From Eubacteriales Family XIII. Incertae Sedis bacterium (GTDB lineage Bacteria > Bacillota > Clostridia > Peptostreptococcales > Anaerovoracaceae), in the NCBI GenBank assembly GCA_031263335.1, contig JAISGB010000238.1, positions 1 to 8,377 of the forward strand: a stretch of 8,377 bases of DNA. Reading direction: 5' to 3'. A program made the position numbers and the translations under genes. Every line of letters begins with the position of its first letter. Positions within the stretch are counted from its first letter, which is position 1. The notes below the pieces were generated by a model that saw only the letters and a list, made by a program, of their open reading frames with translations, had not been told where the DNA came from and did not search any database. Shown here piece after piece: positions 1-5,730 of the stretch.

Positions 1-134
1 AGAGATCACATCCTGCGGTCTCCCCGGATGCCAATTCCTGTAAAAGGCATGTCGAGGGGATCGGATCAAAACCGCCCGTCGACCGCAGAACCGGCGTGAT
101 CCGGGGGTCGTCTCGCGGAAAACCAGTCATCGGT

Positions 135-153
135 TGTTCGTGCAGTGCGAACA
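135..153. repeat. Inverted repeat just upstream of the dehydrogenase ribosome binding site
   Basis: The arms TGTTCG (135-140) and CGAACA (148-153) are perfect complements separated by 7 bases. The repeat ends 9 bases before the AGGAGG at 163-168, so it would lie in the 5' untranslated region or overlap an operator. The rest of 1-134 shows no gene I can support. One frame is open from position 1 to a TGA at 97-99, but it is short and unrecognisable. Confidence 0.35.
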
Positions 154-176
154 GAGAATTAAAGGAGGTAAGAGGA

Positions 177-1058
177 ATGGCAAAAATCGGTTGGATCGGC
201 TTGGGTAACATGGGCAATCCCATGAGTCAGAATCTGCTCAAGGCCGGCAATGAAGTTGTGGTGTGGAACAGGACCAAATCCAAGGCGGACGATATCCTCG
301 CGGCGGGCGCGGCTTGGGCGGATTCGCCCAAGGCGGTTGCGGCGGCGGGCGATTGCGTCTTTACGATGGTCGCGGACGGCCCGACGCTCCACGCCGTGGC
401 GTTGGGCGACGACGGTCTGGTGTCCGGGCTTTCGCCGGGGAAGATCGTTATCGACATGAGTACGGTATCCGTTGAGGAGTCCGCAAAGGTGAACGACGCC
501 GTCGAGGCCGCCGGATGCAAATTCCTGCGGGCGCCCGTCACGGGCAGCACGATGCTCGCGCAGGCCGGCACCTTGGGCATCCTCGCTTCGGGCGACAAGA
601 CGTCCTACGACAAGATCCTGCCGCTGTTCGAGGTGATGGGCGGCAATCAATTCTATCTCGGCGGCGGTGACGAAGCGCGGGTTATGAAGCTCTCCCTCAA
701 CCTGATGATCGCGACGACGATGCAGATGGAAGCGGAAGCGGTCGTCTTGGCGGAGAAGGCGGGATTGGACGTTTCGCAGGTCGTCGAGATCATCGCCGGC
801 AGCGCGGTCGGTTCCCCGCTCACGGGTTACAAGAAGGTACCCATCGGGACGGGCAATTACGCGCCCGCGTTCAGCGTCAAGCTCATGATCAAGGACTTGG
901 GGTTGGCGGAAGCCGTCGGCAAGCAGTACGGCGTTCCCCTTGAAAGCACGACGCTCACGAAGGCGAAGCTCGAACTCGCGGCGCACAAGGGATACGGAGA
1001 CATGGACTTTTCGGTTCTGACAAAATTGCTCGAGGAAGACAGCAATTACACCAGATAA
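177..1058 (+). CDS. NAD(P)-dependent beta-hydroxyacid dehydrogenase (3-hydroxyisobutyrate dehydrogenase family)
   Basis: This cytosolic oxidoreductase of 293 residues should oxidise a beta-hydroxyacid, or reduce the matching semialdehyde, with a nicotinamide cofactor. The N-terminal Rossmann fold begins with GLGNMGNPM (residues 8-16). N31-R32-T33 at the end of the second strand fits an NADP preference. The substrate motif is APVTGS (119-124). The expected catalytic lysine is K171, with N175 one helical turn on, and the C-terminal helical domain holds the family's KDLGLA (239-244). Length is normal for the family. The ATG at 177 is chosen because AGGAGG at 163-168 lies 8 bases before it and the Rossmann strand starts at once; an upstream GTG at 96 would add 27 residues that do not resemble the family. 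The cupin gene follows after 76 bases with no terminator between, suggesting co-transcription. The exact substrate (3-hydroxyisobutyrate, tartronate semialdehyde, succinic semialdehyde or another) cannot be told from sequence. Confidence 0.93.
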   Translation: MAKIGWIGLGNMGNPMSQNLLKAGNEVVVWNRTKSKADDILAAGAAWADSPKAVAAAGDCVFTMVADGPTLHAVALGDDGLVSGLSPGKIVIDMSTVSVEESAKVNDAVEAAGCKFLRAPVTGSTMLAQAGTLGILASGDKTSYDKILPLFEVMGGNQFYLGGGDEARVMKLSLNLMIATTMQMEAEAVVLAEKAGLDVSQVVEIIAGSAVGSPLTGYKKVPIGTGNYAPAFSVKLMIKDLGLAEAVGKQYGVPLESTTLTKAKLELAAHKGYGDMDFSVLTKLLEEDSNYTR

Positions 1059-1134
1059 CCGTCGGTCGGCAAAAGAGATCAAAACAATTTAATTTCGGTC
1101 GAACATGAAACAGAAAACAGAGGAGGTAATTGAA

Positions 1135-1854
1135 ATGTCCAAAGCATATGTGAAGAATTATTATGACCTGTTTGCCGCGTCCCCCATTCGGCATATCGTC
1201 GCGAACTCATGGGCCTTCGGCACCCCGGCGATCACAGGCACCCCCAACTATTCCTTCTTCTCCATCTGTGAGATCCGGATAGGCGGCGCCGCGATCATCG
1301 ACAACCACAAGGACGCGGATCACTGCTATTTCATCCTGTCCGGCAAGGGTTGGTCCTTCATCAACGGGAAGCGTTATGAGTACAAGGCGGGCGACGTGAT
1401 GTGGATCCCCGGCAACAGCGATCACGAGATGTATCCGACGGGCGTACAGACGCTGAAGTTCACCGTCACGCTGACCGCGAAGGATTTCAACACAACAGAG
1501 CCTTTCATCCGCAACATCTTCGATACCGTACCCTTTGCGGATCCGGACAACGACGGCGTCACCTACTGGCCCATGGCCACGCCGAAACTCGGCAGCAGCA
1601 ACACGATCGACTTCCATGTCATCGAGATACTGCCCGGCAAGAAGATCGCCGCCACCTCCGTTGCGGAATCGGAACAGTACAGCTATGTCATCTCCGGAAA
1701 GGGCTACGCGATCGTGGACGGCGAGCGCCTCGAACTCACGCCGGAGGACGGCCTGTACGTCCCCGAGGGCGCGAGCTATGAGATCGTAAACGAAGGTCCC
1801 GCCGTACTCAAGTTCCAACAGACCTTCGGTCCCGCCAGATACGCGCTCAGATAG
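1135..1854 (+). CDS. Two-domain cupin (bicupin) protein of unknown substrate
   Basis: A 239-residue soluble protein with two cupin beta-barrels. The first domain (about residues 40-115) has H58, D60 and H63 before the strand ending FILSGKG, and the second motif GDVMWIPGNSDH with H97, a plausible metal site. The second domain (about 155-230) repeats the pattern (YVISGKG at 184-190, then VPEGASYEIVNEG) but has no histidines at the metal positions, so it is probably structural. Bicupins of this size include sugar isomerases, ureidoglycine aminohydrolase and dioxygenase-like enzymes; I cannot assign one. The ATG at 1135 has AGGAGG (1121-1126) 8 bases upstream. An ATG at 1105 would add 10 residues and lacks a good site. 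It lies 76 bases after the dehydrogenase and before a strong terminator, so the two genes probably act in one sugar-acid or hydroxyacid pathway (inference). Confidence 0.85.
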   Translation: MSKAYVKNYYDLFAASPIRHIVANSWAFGTPAITGTPNYSFFSICEIRIGGAAIIDNHKDADHCYFILSGKGWSFINGKRYEYKAGDVMWIPGNSDHEMYPTGVQTLKFTVTLTAKDFNTTEPFIRNIFDTVPFADPDNDGVTYWPMATPKLGSSNTIDFHVIEILPGKKIAATSVAESEQYSYVISGKGYAIVDGERLELTPEDGLYVPEGASYEIVNEGPAVLKFQQTFGPARYALR

Positions 1855-1898
1855 TAAGGTCGCGCGGAAGCGAAGGCCGTCAAGGCCGGAAGCATCGA

Positions 1899-1952
1899 AA
1901 AGGCTGTCTCCAAACGGTTTCAAAACCGGGCGGGGACAGTCCTTTTTGTTTT
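1899..1952 (+). terminator. Intrinsic terminator after the cupin gene, possibly bidirectional
   Basis: GGCTGTCTCC (1902-1911) pairs with GGGGACAGTCC (1932-1942), allowing wobble pairs and a bulge, around an inner CGGTTT/AAACCG stem. TTTTTGTTTT follows on the plus strand. On the opposite strand the stem is followed by TTTTC, so it may also serve the convergent gene ending at 1963. Confidence 0.85.
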
Positions 1953-1962
1953 CTGATGAGAT

Positions 1963-3036
1963 TCAATTCAGGCGCAATTCATACACGAACCGCAACTTCT
2001 TGTAGTAGTCCAATTCGACAAAATCCGTGGGGCGCACCCGTGCGCTGTCCTTTTCGAAATAGGACAGTCCCGCGATGCGCAACATTCTGTACACGAATTG
2101 AGAACAGAACATGATGTTCGGCTTATGTGAATACTTGAGTACCAATCCCAACATATTGTAGGCGTTCCCCTCTCGGTTGATCTCCTCCACCTTCTTGATC
2201 ATGAGCTTTTTCTGATCCGGGGTACAAGGCAACCTGTATACGAGGATGGAGGAACCCTGTTTTTTGTTGAAGTAATCTATCATTTCGCGGTTCAGCCCCG
2301 GCGGGTAGACGCGCTCTCCGCCGTTGTAACTGACGACGGTGTCGAGTTCGCGATCGAAGGACAGCGACGCGTGGTTGTACTGTTTCTGCGTAAAGACGGA
2401 GATGACCTCACTCGCCGCGCTGTGCGTGTTGGAGACGACGATGTAGATGTTCGGATCCTCGAGGCTCTTGTACGCCTCGGTGAAATATTCTTGGGTGAGG
2501 CTGCCGTTGTTGATATAGCGGAAGGAATCATGGCGGGGCAGATCGCTGATGATGTCCTTCATATTCTCCGGCGACATGCTCTTTCGCGCGTGCCCGATCT
2601 TCGAAACAGTGCGGCGGATGCTGTTCTTGCCCGCCTTCAATTCCGCGAAGCTGATGGTCATCGCCTCCTGCACGGACGGAAGGTAGAAAGAGGAATAGCG
2701 CCCCGCGCTCATGTAACGGTTCACCACGAAGGGGAGGAAGAGCATGATCACGCCGAACGCCCGCCGAATCAGAGCGAAGAATATCATCCCCGGTTCCTCC
2801 GGGCAGACGATCAATGCGCCCGCGACGATCTGGACGACCATGATCATGAAGAATGAAACGATCAGGCAGATCTTGATGCGCTTCTTCGCCTGCGTCGTCA
2901 GCGTCCGCGAGACCAAGAGCAGGGTCGCCGCGATGTAGGACAGTGTGAACAACACAAGATTTCCAAAGAGCAGAAGCTCGACGGCGATGGTGACGGTGAT
3001 GATATTTGCGATTATGGAATATTCGCGTGAATGCAC
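1963..3036 (-). CDS. Membrane-anchored protein with a permuted NlpC/P60 (YiiX-like papain-fold) domain
   Basis: A 357-residue protein. Residues about 8-42 and 53-77 are hydrophobic and should form two or three helices, with another at about 84-106, so the N-terminal third is membrane-embedded. The remainder is soluble and contains SNTHSAASEV (202-211), YNHASLSFD (220-228) and IMFCSQFVY (308-316). A histidine followed late in the chain by FCSxxVY is the signature of circularly permuted NlpC/P60 hydrolases (YiiX/LRAT-like group); H222 and C311 would be the catalytic pair. Such enzymes act on amide or ester bonds of peptidoglycan, proteins or lipids; the substrate here is unknown. The start is a GTG at 3034-3036. 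An in-frame TAG lies 18 bases upstream, overlapping the likely ribosome site AGGAG, so no longer form is possible. The gene stands alone, divergent from the nitroreductase and convergent with the cupin gene. Confidence 0.8.
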   Translation of the reverse strand: MHSREYSIIANIITVTIAVELLLFGNLVLFTLSYIAATLLLVSRTLTTQAKKRIKICLIVSFFMIMVVQIVAGALIVCPEEPGMIFFALIRRAFGVIMLFLPFVVNRYMSAGRYSSFYLPSVQEAMTISFAELKAGKNSIRRTVSKIGHARKSMSPENMKDIISDLPRHDSFRYINNGSLTQEYFTEAYKSLEDPNIYIVVSNTHSAASEVISVFTQKQYNHASLSFDRELDTVVSYNGGERVYPPGLNREMIDYFNKKQGSSILVYRLPCTPDQKKLMIKKVEEINREGNAYNMLGLVLKYSHKPNIMFCSQFVYRMLRIAGLSYFEKDSARVRPTDFVELDYYKKLRFVYELRLN

Positions 3037-3067
3037 CCTGTCTCGGTTCTCCTATGATACAGCCTTG

Positions 3068-3096
3068 ATTTAACCTTCGAACAGTAACTACGTCAG
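3068..3096 (-). promoter_or_regulatory. Candidate sigma-A promoter for the permuted NlpC/P60 gene
   Basis: On the minus strand CTGACG (3096-3091) lies 17 bases from TTAAAT (3073-3068), each matching 4 of 6 consensus bases. Transcription would start near 3061, leaving about 25 bases of leader before the GTG at 3036. A better -35-like TTGACT (3129-3124) has no acceptable -10 partner. Confidence 0.35.
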
Positions 3097-3224
3097 CCAA
3101 TCGATTGTCCCGCATCGCTTTTGAGTCAATTTACTTTACCACAGGATCGGGCGAACCGCAACCGCGATGTTTCGGGACGCCGATCCGGCGACCGAGGCGG
3201 CCGGCGCGTACTCCTGCACGCATC

Positions 3225-3253
3225 TTTAAAACGGACGCCGATTGTGATACACT
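3225..3253 (+). promoter_or_regulatory. Candidate promoter for the nitroreductase-crt unit
   Basis: TTTAAA (3225-3230), a 17-base spacer and TACACT (3248-3253), preceded by an extended -10 TG at 3245-3246. Each hexamer matches 4 of 6 consensus bases. The predicted start near 3260 lies about 5 bases before the stem-loop at 3265, so the transcript would begin with that hairpin. Confidence 0.4.
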
Positions 3254-3264
3254 ACATTTGTGCT

Positions 3265-3298
3265 TTCGCGCGGCGCTTCGAATTCTGCGCCGCGCGAA
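3265..3298. repeat. Perfect 12-bp inverted repeat in the nitroreductase leader
   Basis: TTCGCGCGGCGC (3265-3276) and GCGCCGCGCGAA (3287-3298) are perfect complements around a 10-base loop that itself contains TTCGAA and GAATTC. No T-run follows on either strand, so it is not an ordinary terminator. At the 5' end of the predicted transcript it could protect the mRNA, or be a protein-binding site. Confidence 0.75.
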
Positions 3299-3347
3299 GA
3301 AGCGATTGAATGAAGGAACGAGAATCAGAAAGGAGGAGGCGGGCAGA

Positions 3348-3419
3348 GGCAAGCGGCAGACAAAGTTTTATGTCCGCGACATATTATGGAATTAAAGGAA
3401 GTCATCGGCAAGCGGCAGA
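3348..3419 (+). repeat. Direct repeat of 13 bases flanking the nitroreductase start
   Basis: GGCAAGCGGCAGA occurs at 3348-3360 in the leader and again at 3407-3419 inside the gene, where it encodes Gly-Lys-Arg-Gln of the flavin-binding motif. The copies are 59 bases apart. The leader copy could be a remnant of a local duplication or a chance match. Confidence 0.5.
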
Positions 3420-4045
3420 GCGTGAGAAAATTCAAGGCGGATGATGTCCCCAATGACGACATCAGGGAGATGATCGACGCCGCGCGGGTTGCGCCCTCGG
3501 GCAAGAACATGCAGAATTGGCATTTTGTCGTCGTCAAGAACAAGGGCTTGATGCACAAGGTCGCCGAGGTGATCCGGAACAAAAATGAGGAGATCGCCAA
3601 GCGCATGGACGGCGTCGACAGGGAGAAAAGCGACCGATTCCGAAAATTCGCGGATCGTTTTACCCTGTTCTTCTTGGACGCCCCGGCGCTGATCATCGTC
3701 ATGACGCAGACCTACATCCCGTCGGGATACAATGAATATGAGCTGATCGGGGCCGATCCGCATCTGCTCGACGATCTGTTGAGCCACAGAAACCCGGGGA
3801 TGCAGAGCCTCGGCGCGGCCATCGAACACCTGTATTTGCGAGCCGTCGATCTGGGATACGGCTGTTGTTGGCTCACGAGCGCGAATTACGCGGCCGGCGC
3901 CATTGAGGAATTGGTGCGGACGGAGGCCGGCTTTCGCGATGAGACGTACTATATGGCCGCGCTCATCGCGTTGGGCGTCCCCGATGGGGAACCGAAGAGT
4001 CCCGGACGGAAACCCTTGGAGGAGATATACACCTTGGTGGAATAG
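3386..4045 (+). CDS. Nitroreductase-family FMN-dependent oxidoreductase
   Basis: A 219-residue cytosolic flavoprotein of the nitroreductase superfamily, which uses NAD(P)H to reduce nitro groups, quinones or other electron acceptors, usually as a homodimer with FMN at the interface. The N-terminal KRQSVRKF (residues 9-16) is the FMN phosphate-binding signature. APSGKNMQNWHFVVV (36-50) is the second flavin segment. SLGAAIEHLYLRAVDLGYGCCW (141-162, dimer helix) and ALGVPDGEP (195-203) follow as expected, and R208/K209 near the end fit a phosphate contact. The ATG at 3386 is the only in-frame start after a TGA at 3311 and gives a family-typical N-terminus. However, no Shine-Dalgarno motif is at the normal distance; AGGAGGAGG lies about 47 bases upstream at 3331-3339. 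The crt gene follows after 71 bases on the same strand. The natural substrate is unknown. Confidence 0.92.
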   Translation: MELKEVIGKRQSVRKFKADDVPNDDIREMIDAARVAPSGKNMQNWHFVVVKNKGLMHKVAEVIRNKNEEIAKRMDGVDREKSDRFRKFADRFTLFFLDAPALIIVMTQTYIPSGYNEYELIGADPHLLDDLLSHRNPGMQSLGAAIEHLYLRAVDLGYGCCWLTSANYAAGAIEELVRTEAGFRDETYYMAALIALGVPDGEPKSPGRKPLEEIYTLVE

Positions 4046-4116
4046 GATGTTGGATCGATCGACACTGCGCAACGGTCGCGCAGGTTACGGGCAATCATAA
4101 AGAAAGGTATGGCAGG

Positions 4117-4899
4117 ATGGAACAATACAAGACATTGAATATTGCGGTGAACGAGCGGATCGCCACGATCACGATCGATCGTCCGGAGGCGATGAACGCC
4201 TTGAACGGGGATGTTCTGAACGATCTTTCGGACGCGTTCGCGCTCATCGCGCGGACGGACGACATCGGCGCCGTGATCCTCACGGGGGCGGGCAAAGCCT
4301 TTGTCGCGGGCGCCGACATCGCCGCCATGAACAGGATGGGGATCATGGAAGGCCGGGACTTCATGCTGAAGGGGCAGGCGGTCAACGATCGGATAGAGAA
4401 TCTCGGAAAACCGGTGGTCGCGGCGGTGAACGGGTTCGCTTTGGGAGGAGGCTGTGAGCTTGCCATGGCGTGTGACGTGCGGTTCGCGTCGGAGAAGGCG
4501 AAATTCGGCCAACCGGAGGTTAACCTCGGGATCATCCCGGGCTTCGGCGGTACGCAACGGTTGCAGCGGCTCGTCGGGAAGGGGATGGCCAAGTATCTCA
4601 TCTACAGCGCGGAGATCATAGACGCGGCGGAGGCGTTGCGCGTCGGCTTGGTTGAGAAGGTATTTGCGCCCGAGGATCTGTTACCCCAAACGACCGCTTG
4701 GCTGAATTTGGTTTTGAGCAAGGGACCCATCGCCGTTCGCATGGCCAAGGCCGCGATGAACAACGGCGCCAATATGGACATCCGATCCGCAATAGCCTTT
4801 GAGGCGGAGGCGATGACGGTCGCCTTCTCGTCGGAGGATCGCGCGGAGGGTACGACCGCGTTTTTGGAAAAGCGTCCGGCGGAGTTCAAGAATCGCTGA
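4117..4899 (+). CDS. crt: Crotonase, short-chain enoyl-CoA hydratase (3-hydroxybutyryl-CoA dehydratase)
   Basis: A 260-residue enzyme that adds water across, or removes it to form, the double bond of crotonyl-CoA, a step of butyrate fermentation or short-chain fatty acid breakdown. The fold is complete: VAGADIAAM (63-71) supplies an oxyanion-hole amide (A66), NGFALGGGCELAMACD (105-120) the second (G111) and catalytic E114, and FGQPEVNLGIIPGFGGTQRL (130-149) catalytic E134. The 20-residue spacing of the two glutamates equals that of rat enoyl-CoA hydratase (E144/E164). From memory the whole sequence, including the C-terminal FKNR, closely follows clostridial Crt. The ATG at 4117 follows AGAAAGG (4101-4107) by 9 bases; a 9-codon out-of-frame ATG reading starts at 4109. 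Thiolase, 3-hydroxybutyryl-CoA dehydrogenase and butyryl-CoA dehydrogenase, the usual neighbours, are not in this window. Confidence 0.92.
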   Translation: MEQYKTLNIAVNERIATITIDRPEAMNALNGDVLNDLSDAFALIARTDDIGAVILTGAGKAFVAGADIAAMNRMGIMEGRDFMLKGQAVNDRIENLGKPVVAAVNGFALGGGCELAMACDVRFASEKAKFGQPEVNLGIIPGFGGTQRLQRLVGKGMAKYLIYSAEIIDAAEALRVGLVEKVFAPEDLLPQTTAWLNLVLSKGPIAVRMAKAAMNNGANMDIRSAIAFEAEAMTVAFSSEDRAEGTTAFLEKRPAEFKNR

Positions 4900-4917
4900 A
4901 CGCTTCGTTTGCGAGGG

Positions 4918-4985
4918 GATCACGGCTCCGATGTCGCCCAACGGCGTGATCGGCGGAACGCGGCTGCGGAGCGGTCACTGCTCCG
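4918..4985. repeat. Two hairpins between the convergent crt and PII-like genes
   Basis: GATCACG (4918-4924) pairs with CGTGATC (4945-4951). CGGAGC (4967-4972) pairs with GCTCCG (4980-4985), straddling the stop codon of the PII-like gene (4975-4977). Neither is followed by a T-run on either strand, so if they end transcription they do so in a non-canonical way. Confidence 0.4.
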
Positions 4986-5334
4986 GGCTGTCCATGCCGT
5001 ATTTTTCGAGATCCGTGACCATGCCGACCGCGTCGGTCACGGGGAGTGTGAAGCTGATTCCCCTGCCTTTCGTACGCAGACCCGCCACGATCAGGATGGC
5101 TTGGGTGATCTCCTTGACCGCGCTCTTGCGAACGAGCGTCAACACCATCTCCTTTTCGGGCTGAATGGAGATATTCATGAACTTCTCGGTCTCGTGTATG
5201 CCTGTGCCGCGCGCGTACAGCACCGTACCGCCGCGCGCGCCGGCTTCGCGGGCCGCGTCGATCACCTGATCCGCATAGCCTCGGTTCACGATGGTGACGA
5301 TCAGGCTGAACTCCGTATTTCCGCTGTCTGTCAT
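4975..5334 (-). CDS. PII-like protein, second of a tandem pair (closest to canonical PII)
   Basis: A 119-residue protein with the ferredoxin-like fold order and length of the PII (GlnB/GlnK) family. SLIVTIVNRGYADQVIDAAREAG (10-32) is the first strand and helix. GARGGTVLYARGTG (32-45) matches the PII GxRG-T segment leading into the T-loop. TKGRGISFTLPVTDAV (88-103) matches the B-loop and following strand, which in PII proteins bind the phosphates of ATP or ADP. The T-loop (about 43-58) is short and lacks the uridylylated tyrosine of GlnB, so covalent control of that kind is unlikely. The ATG at 5334 has AGGAGG 9 bases before it and overlaps the previous stop by 4 bases (ATGA), implying translational coupling. 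A longer in-frame reading to 5520 runs inside the neighbouring gene and is rejected. Likely role: a nucleotide-sensing trimer that acts on the DUF1538 membrane protein (inference). Confidence 0.85.
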   Translation of the reverse strand: MTDSGNTEFSLIVTIVNRGYADQVIDAAREAGARGGTVLYARGTGIHETEKFMNISIQPEKEMVLTLVRKSAVKEITQAILIVAGLRTKGRGISFTLPVTDAVGMVTDLEKYGMDSPEQ

Positions 5335-5711
5335 TGAGATTCCTCCTTCTCCGGCTCTATTCCCGAGATATATCGGAGCGATACCGGCCCGCCCACGCCC
5401 GAAATGGGGACGCAGAAGGCGAGGCCATGCCCCGGCGTATGCAGGGAAAACCGATATTCGATCATGGAGAGCGCCGTCGCGACCTTCGATTCGGTGACGA
5501 CGCTGAACACGATGTCGCATTCCTTTTCGGTGAATCCGAGCAGATCGGCGATGTCGCTTCCCACGGCGCCGTAGCCGACGGACGCCATATTGAACGTGAC
5601 GCCCAATAGCCGCAGTTCTTGGATCAACGAGTTGCCGAGTCCGCGCTCGATGATCGAAATCATCAACTTCACACGTTCGATGTCGCTGCTCCCGCCTTTT
5701 TTCCCTTTCAT
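5331..5711 (-). CDS. PII-like protein, first of a tandem pair (diverged)
   Basis: A 126-residue protein of PII-like layout: VKLMISIIERGLGNSLIQELRLLG (14-37) is strand plus helix, VTFNMASVGYGAVGSDIADLLGF (38-60) replaces the usual T-loop region, IVFSVVTESKVATALSMIEYRF (67-88) is strand plus second helix, and TPGHGLAFCVPISGVGG (92-108) looks like the glycine-rich B-loop and strand. Compared with its neighbour it has lost the basic residues of the B-loop and the GxRG segment, so its ligand may differ. The short N-terminal KGKKGG is basic and the C-terminal PEKEESQ acidic. The ATG at 5711 has GGAGG 7 bases upstream and follows the DUF1538 stop by 19 bases. With the next gene it probably forms homo- or hetero-trimers that regulate the membrane protein; this is an inference from position and family. 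Assignment to PII-like rather than another small ferredoxin-like fold is fairly secure. Confidence 0.78.
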   Translation of the reverse strand: MKGKKGGSSDIERVKLMISIIERGLGNSLIQELRLLGVTFNMASVGYGAVGSDIADLLGFTEKECDIVFSVVTESKVATALSMIEYRFSLHTPGHGLAFCVPISGVGGPVSLRYISGIEPEKEESQ

Positions 5712-5730
5712 CCGCGCGCCTCCGTTCTGT

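Larger units (their letters stand above)
3037..3385. other. Divergent intergenic region with candidate promoters and a strong stem-loop
   Basis: These 349 bases separate two divergent genes. They contain a candidate minus-strand promoter (3068-3096), a candidate plus-strand promoter (3225-3253), a perfect 12-bp stem-loop (3265-3298), a 7-bp inverted repeat GGATCGG/CCGATCC (3145-3151 and 3180-3186), and an AGGAGG-like motif (3331-3339) with no start codon at the normal distance. I see no convincing gene. The open frame at 3105-3395 reads as arginine-rich low-information peptide. Confidence 0.6.

Noticed and set aside
159..1082. Long minus-strand frame opposite the beta-hydroxyacid dehydrogenase
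   Set aside because: Arg- and Asp-rich shadow of a gene with strong family motifs on the plus strand; no ribosome site.
1207..1923. Minus-strand frame opposite the cupin gene
   Set aside because: It overlaps the terminator and reads as shadow composition; the plus-strand bicupin is well supported.
2371..2856. Plus-strand frame of 161 codons inside the permuted NlpC/P60 gene
   Set aside because: Shadow of the minus-strand gene, with Asp/Glu/Arg-rich composition.
3265..3298. Stem-loop considered as an intrinsic terminator
   Set aside because: Neither strand has a T-run after the stem.
3105..3395. Plus-strand frame across the divergent intergenic region
   Set aside because: Arg-rich peptide without ribosome site at its start, spanning both candidate promoters and the hairpin; only its last part near the AGGAGG could matter as a leader.
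3392..4557. Minus-strand frames opposite the nitroreductase and crt genes
   Set aside because: No domains and no ribosome sites; both plus-strand genes have full catalytic motifs.
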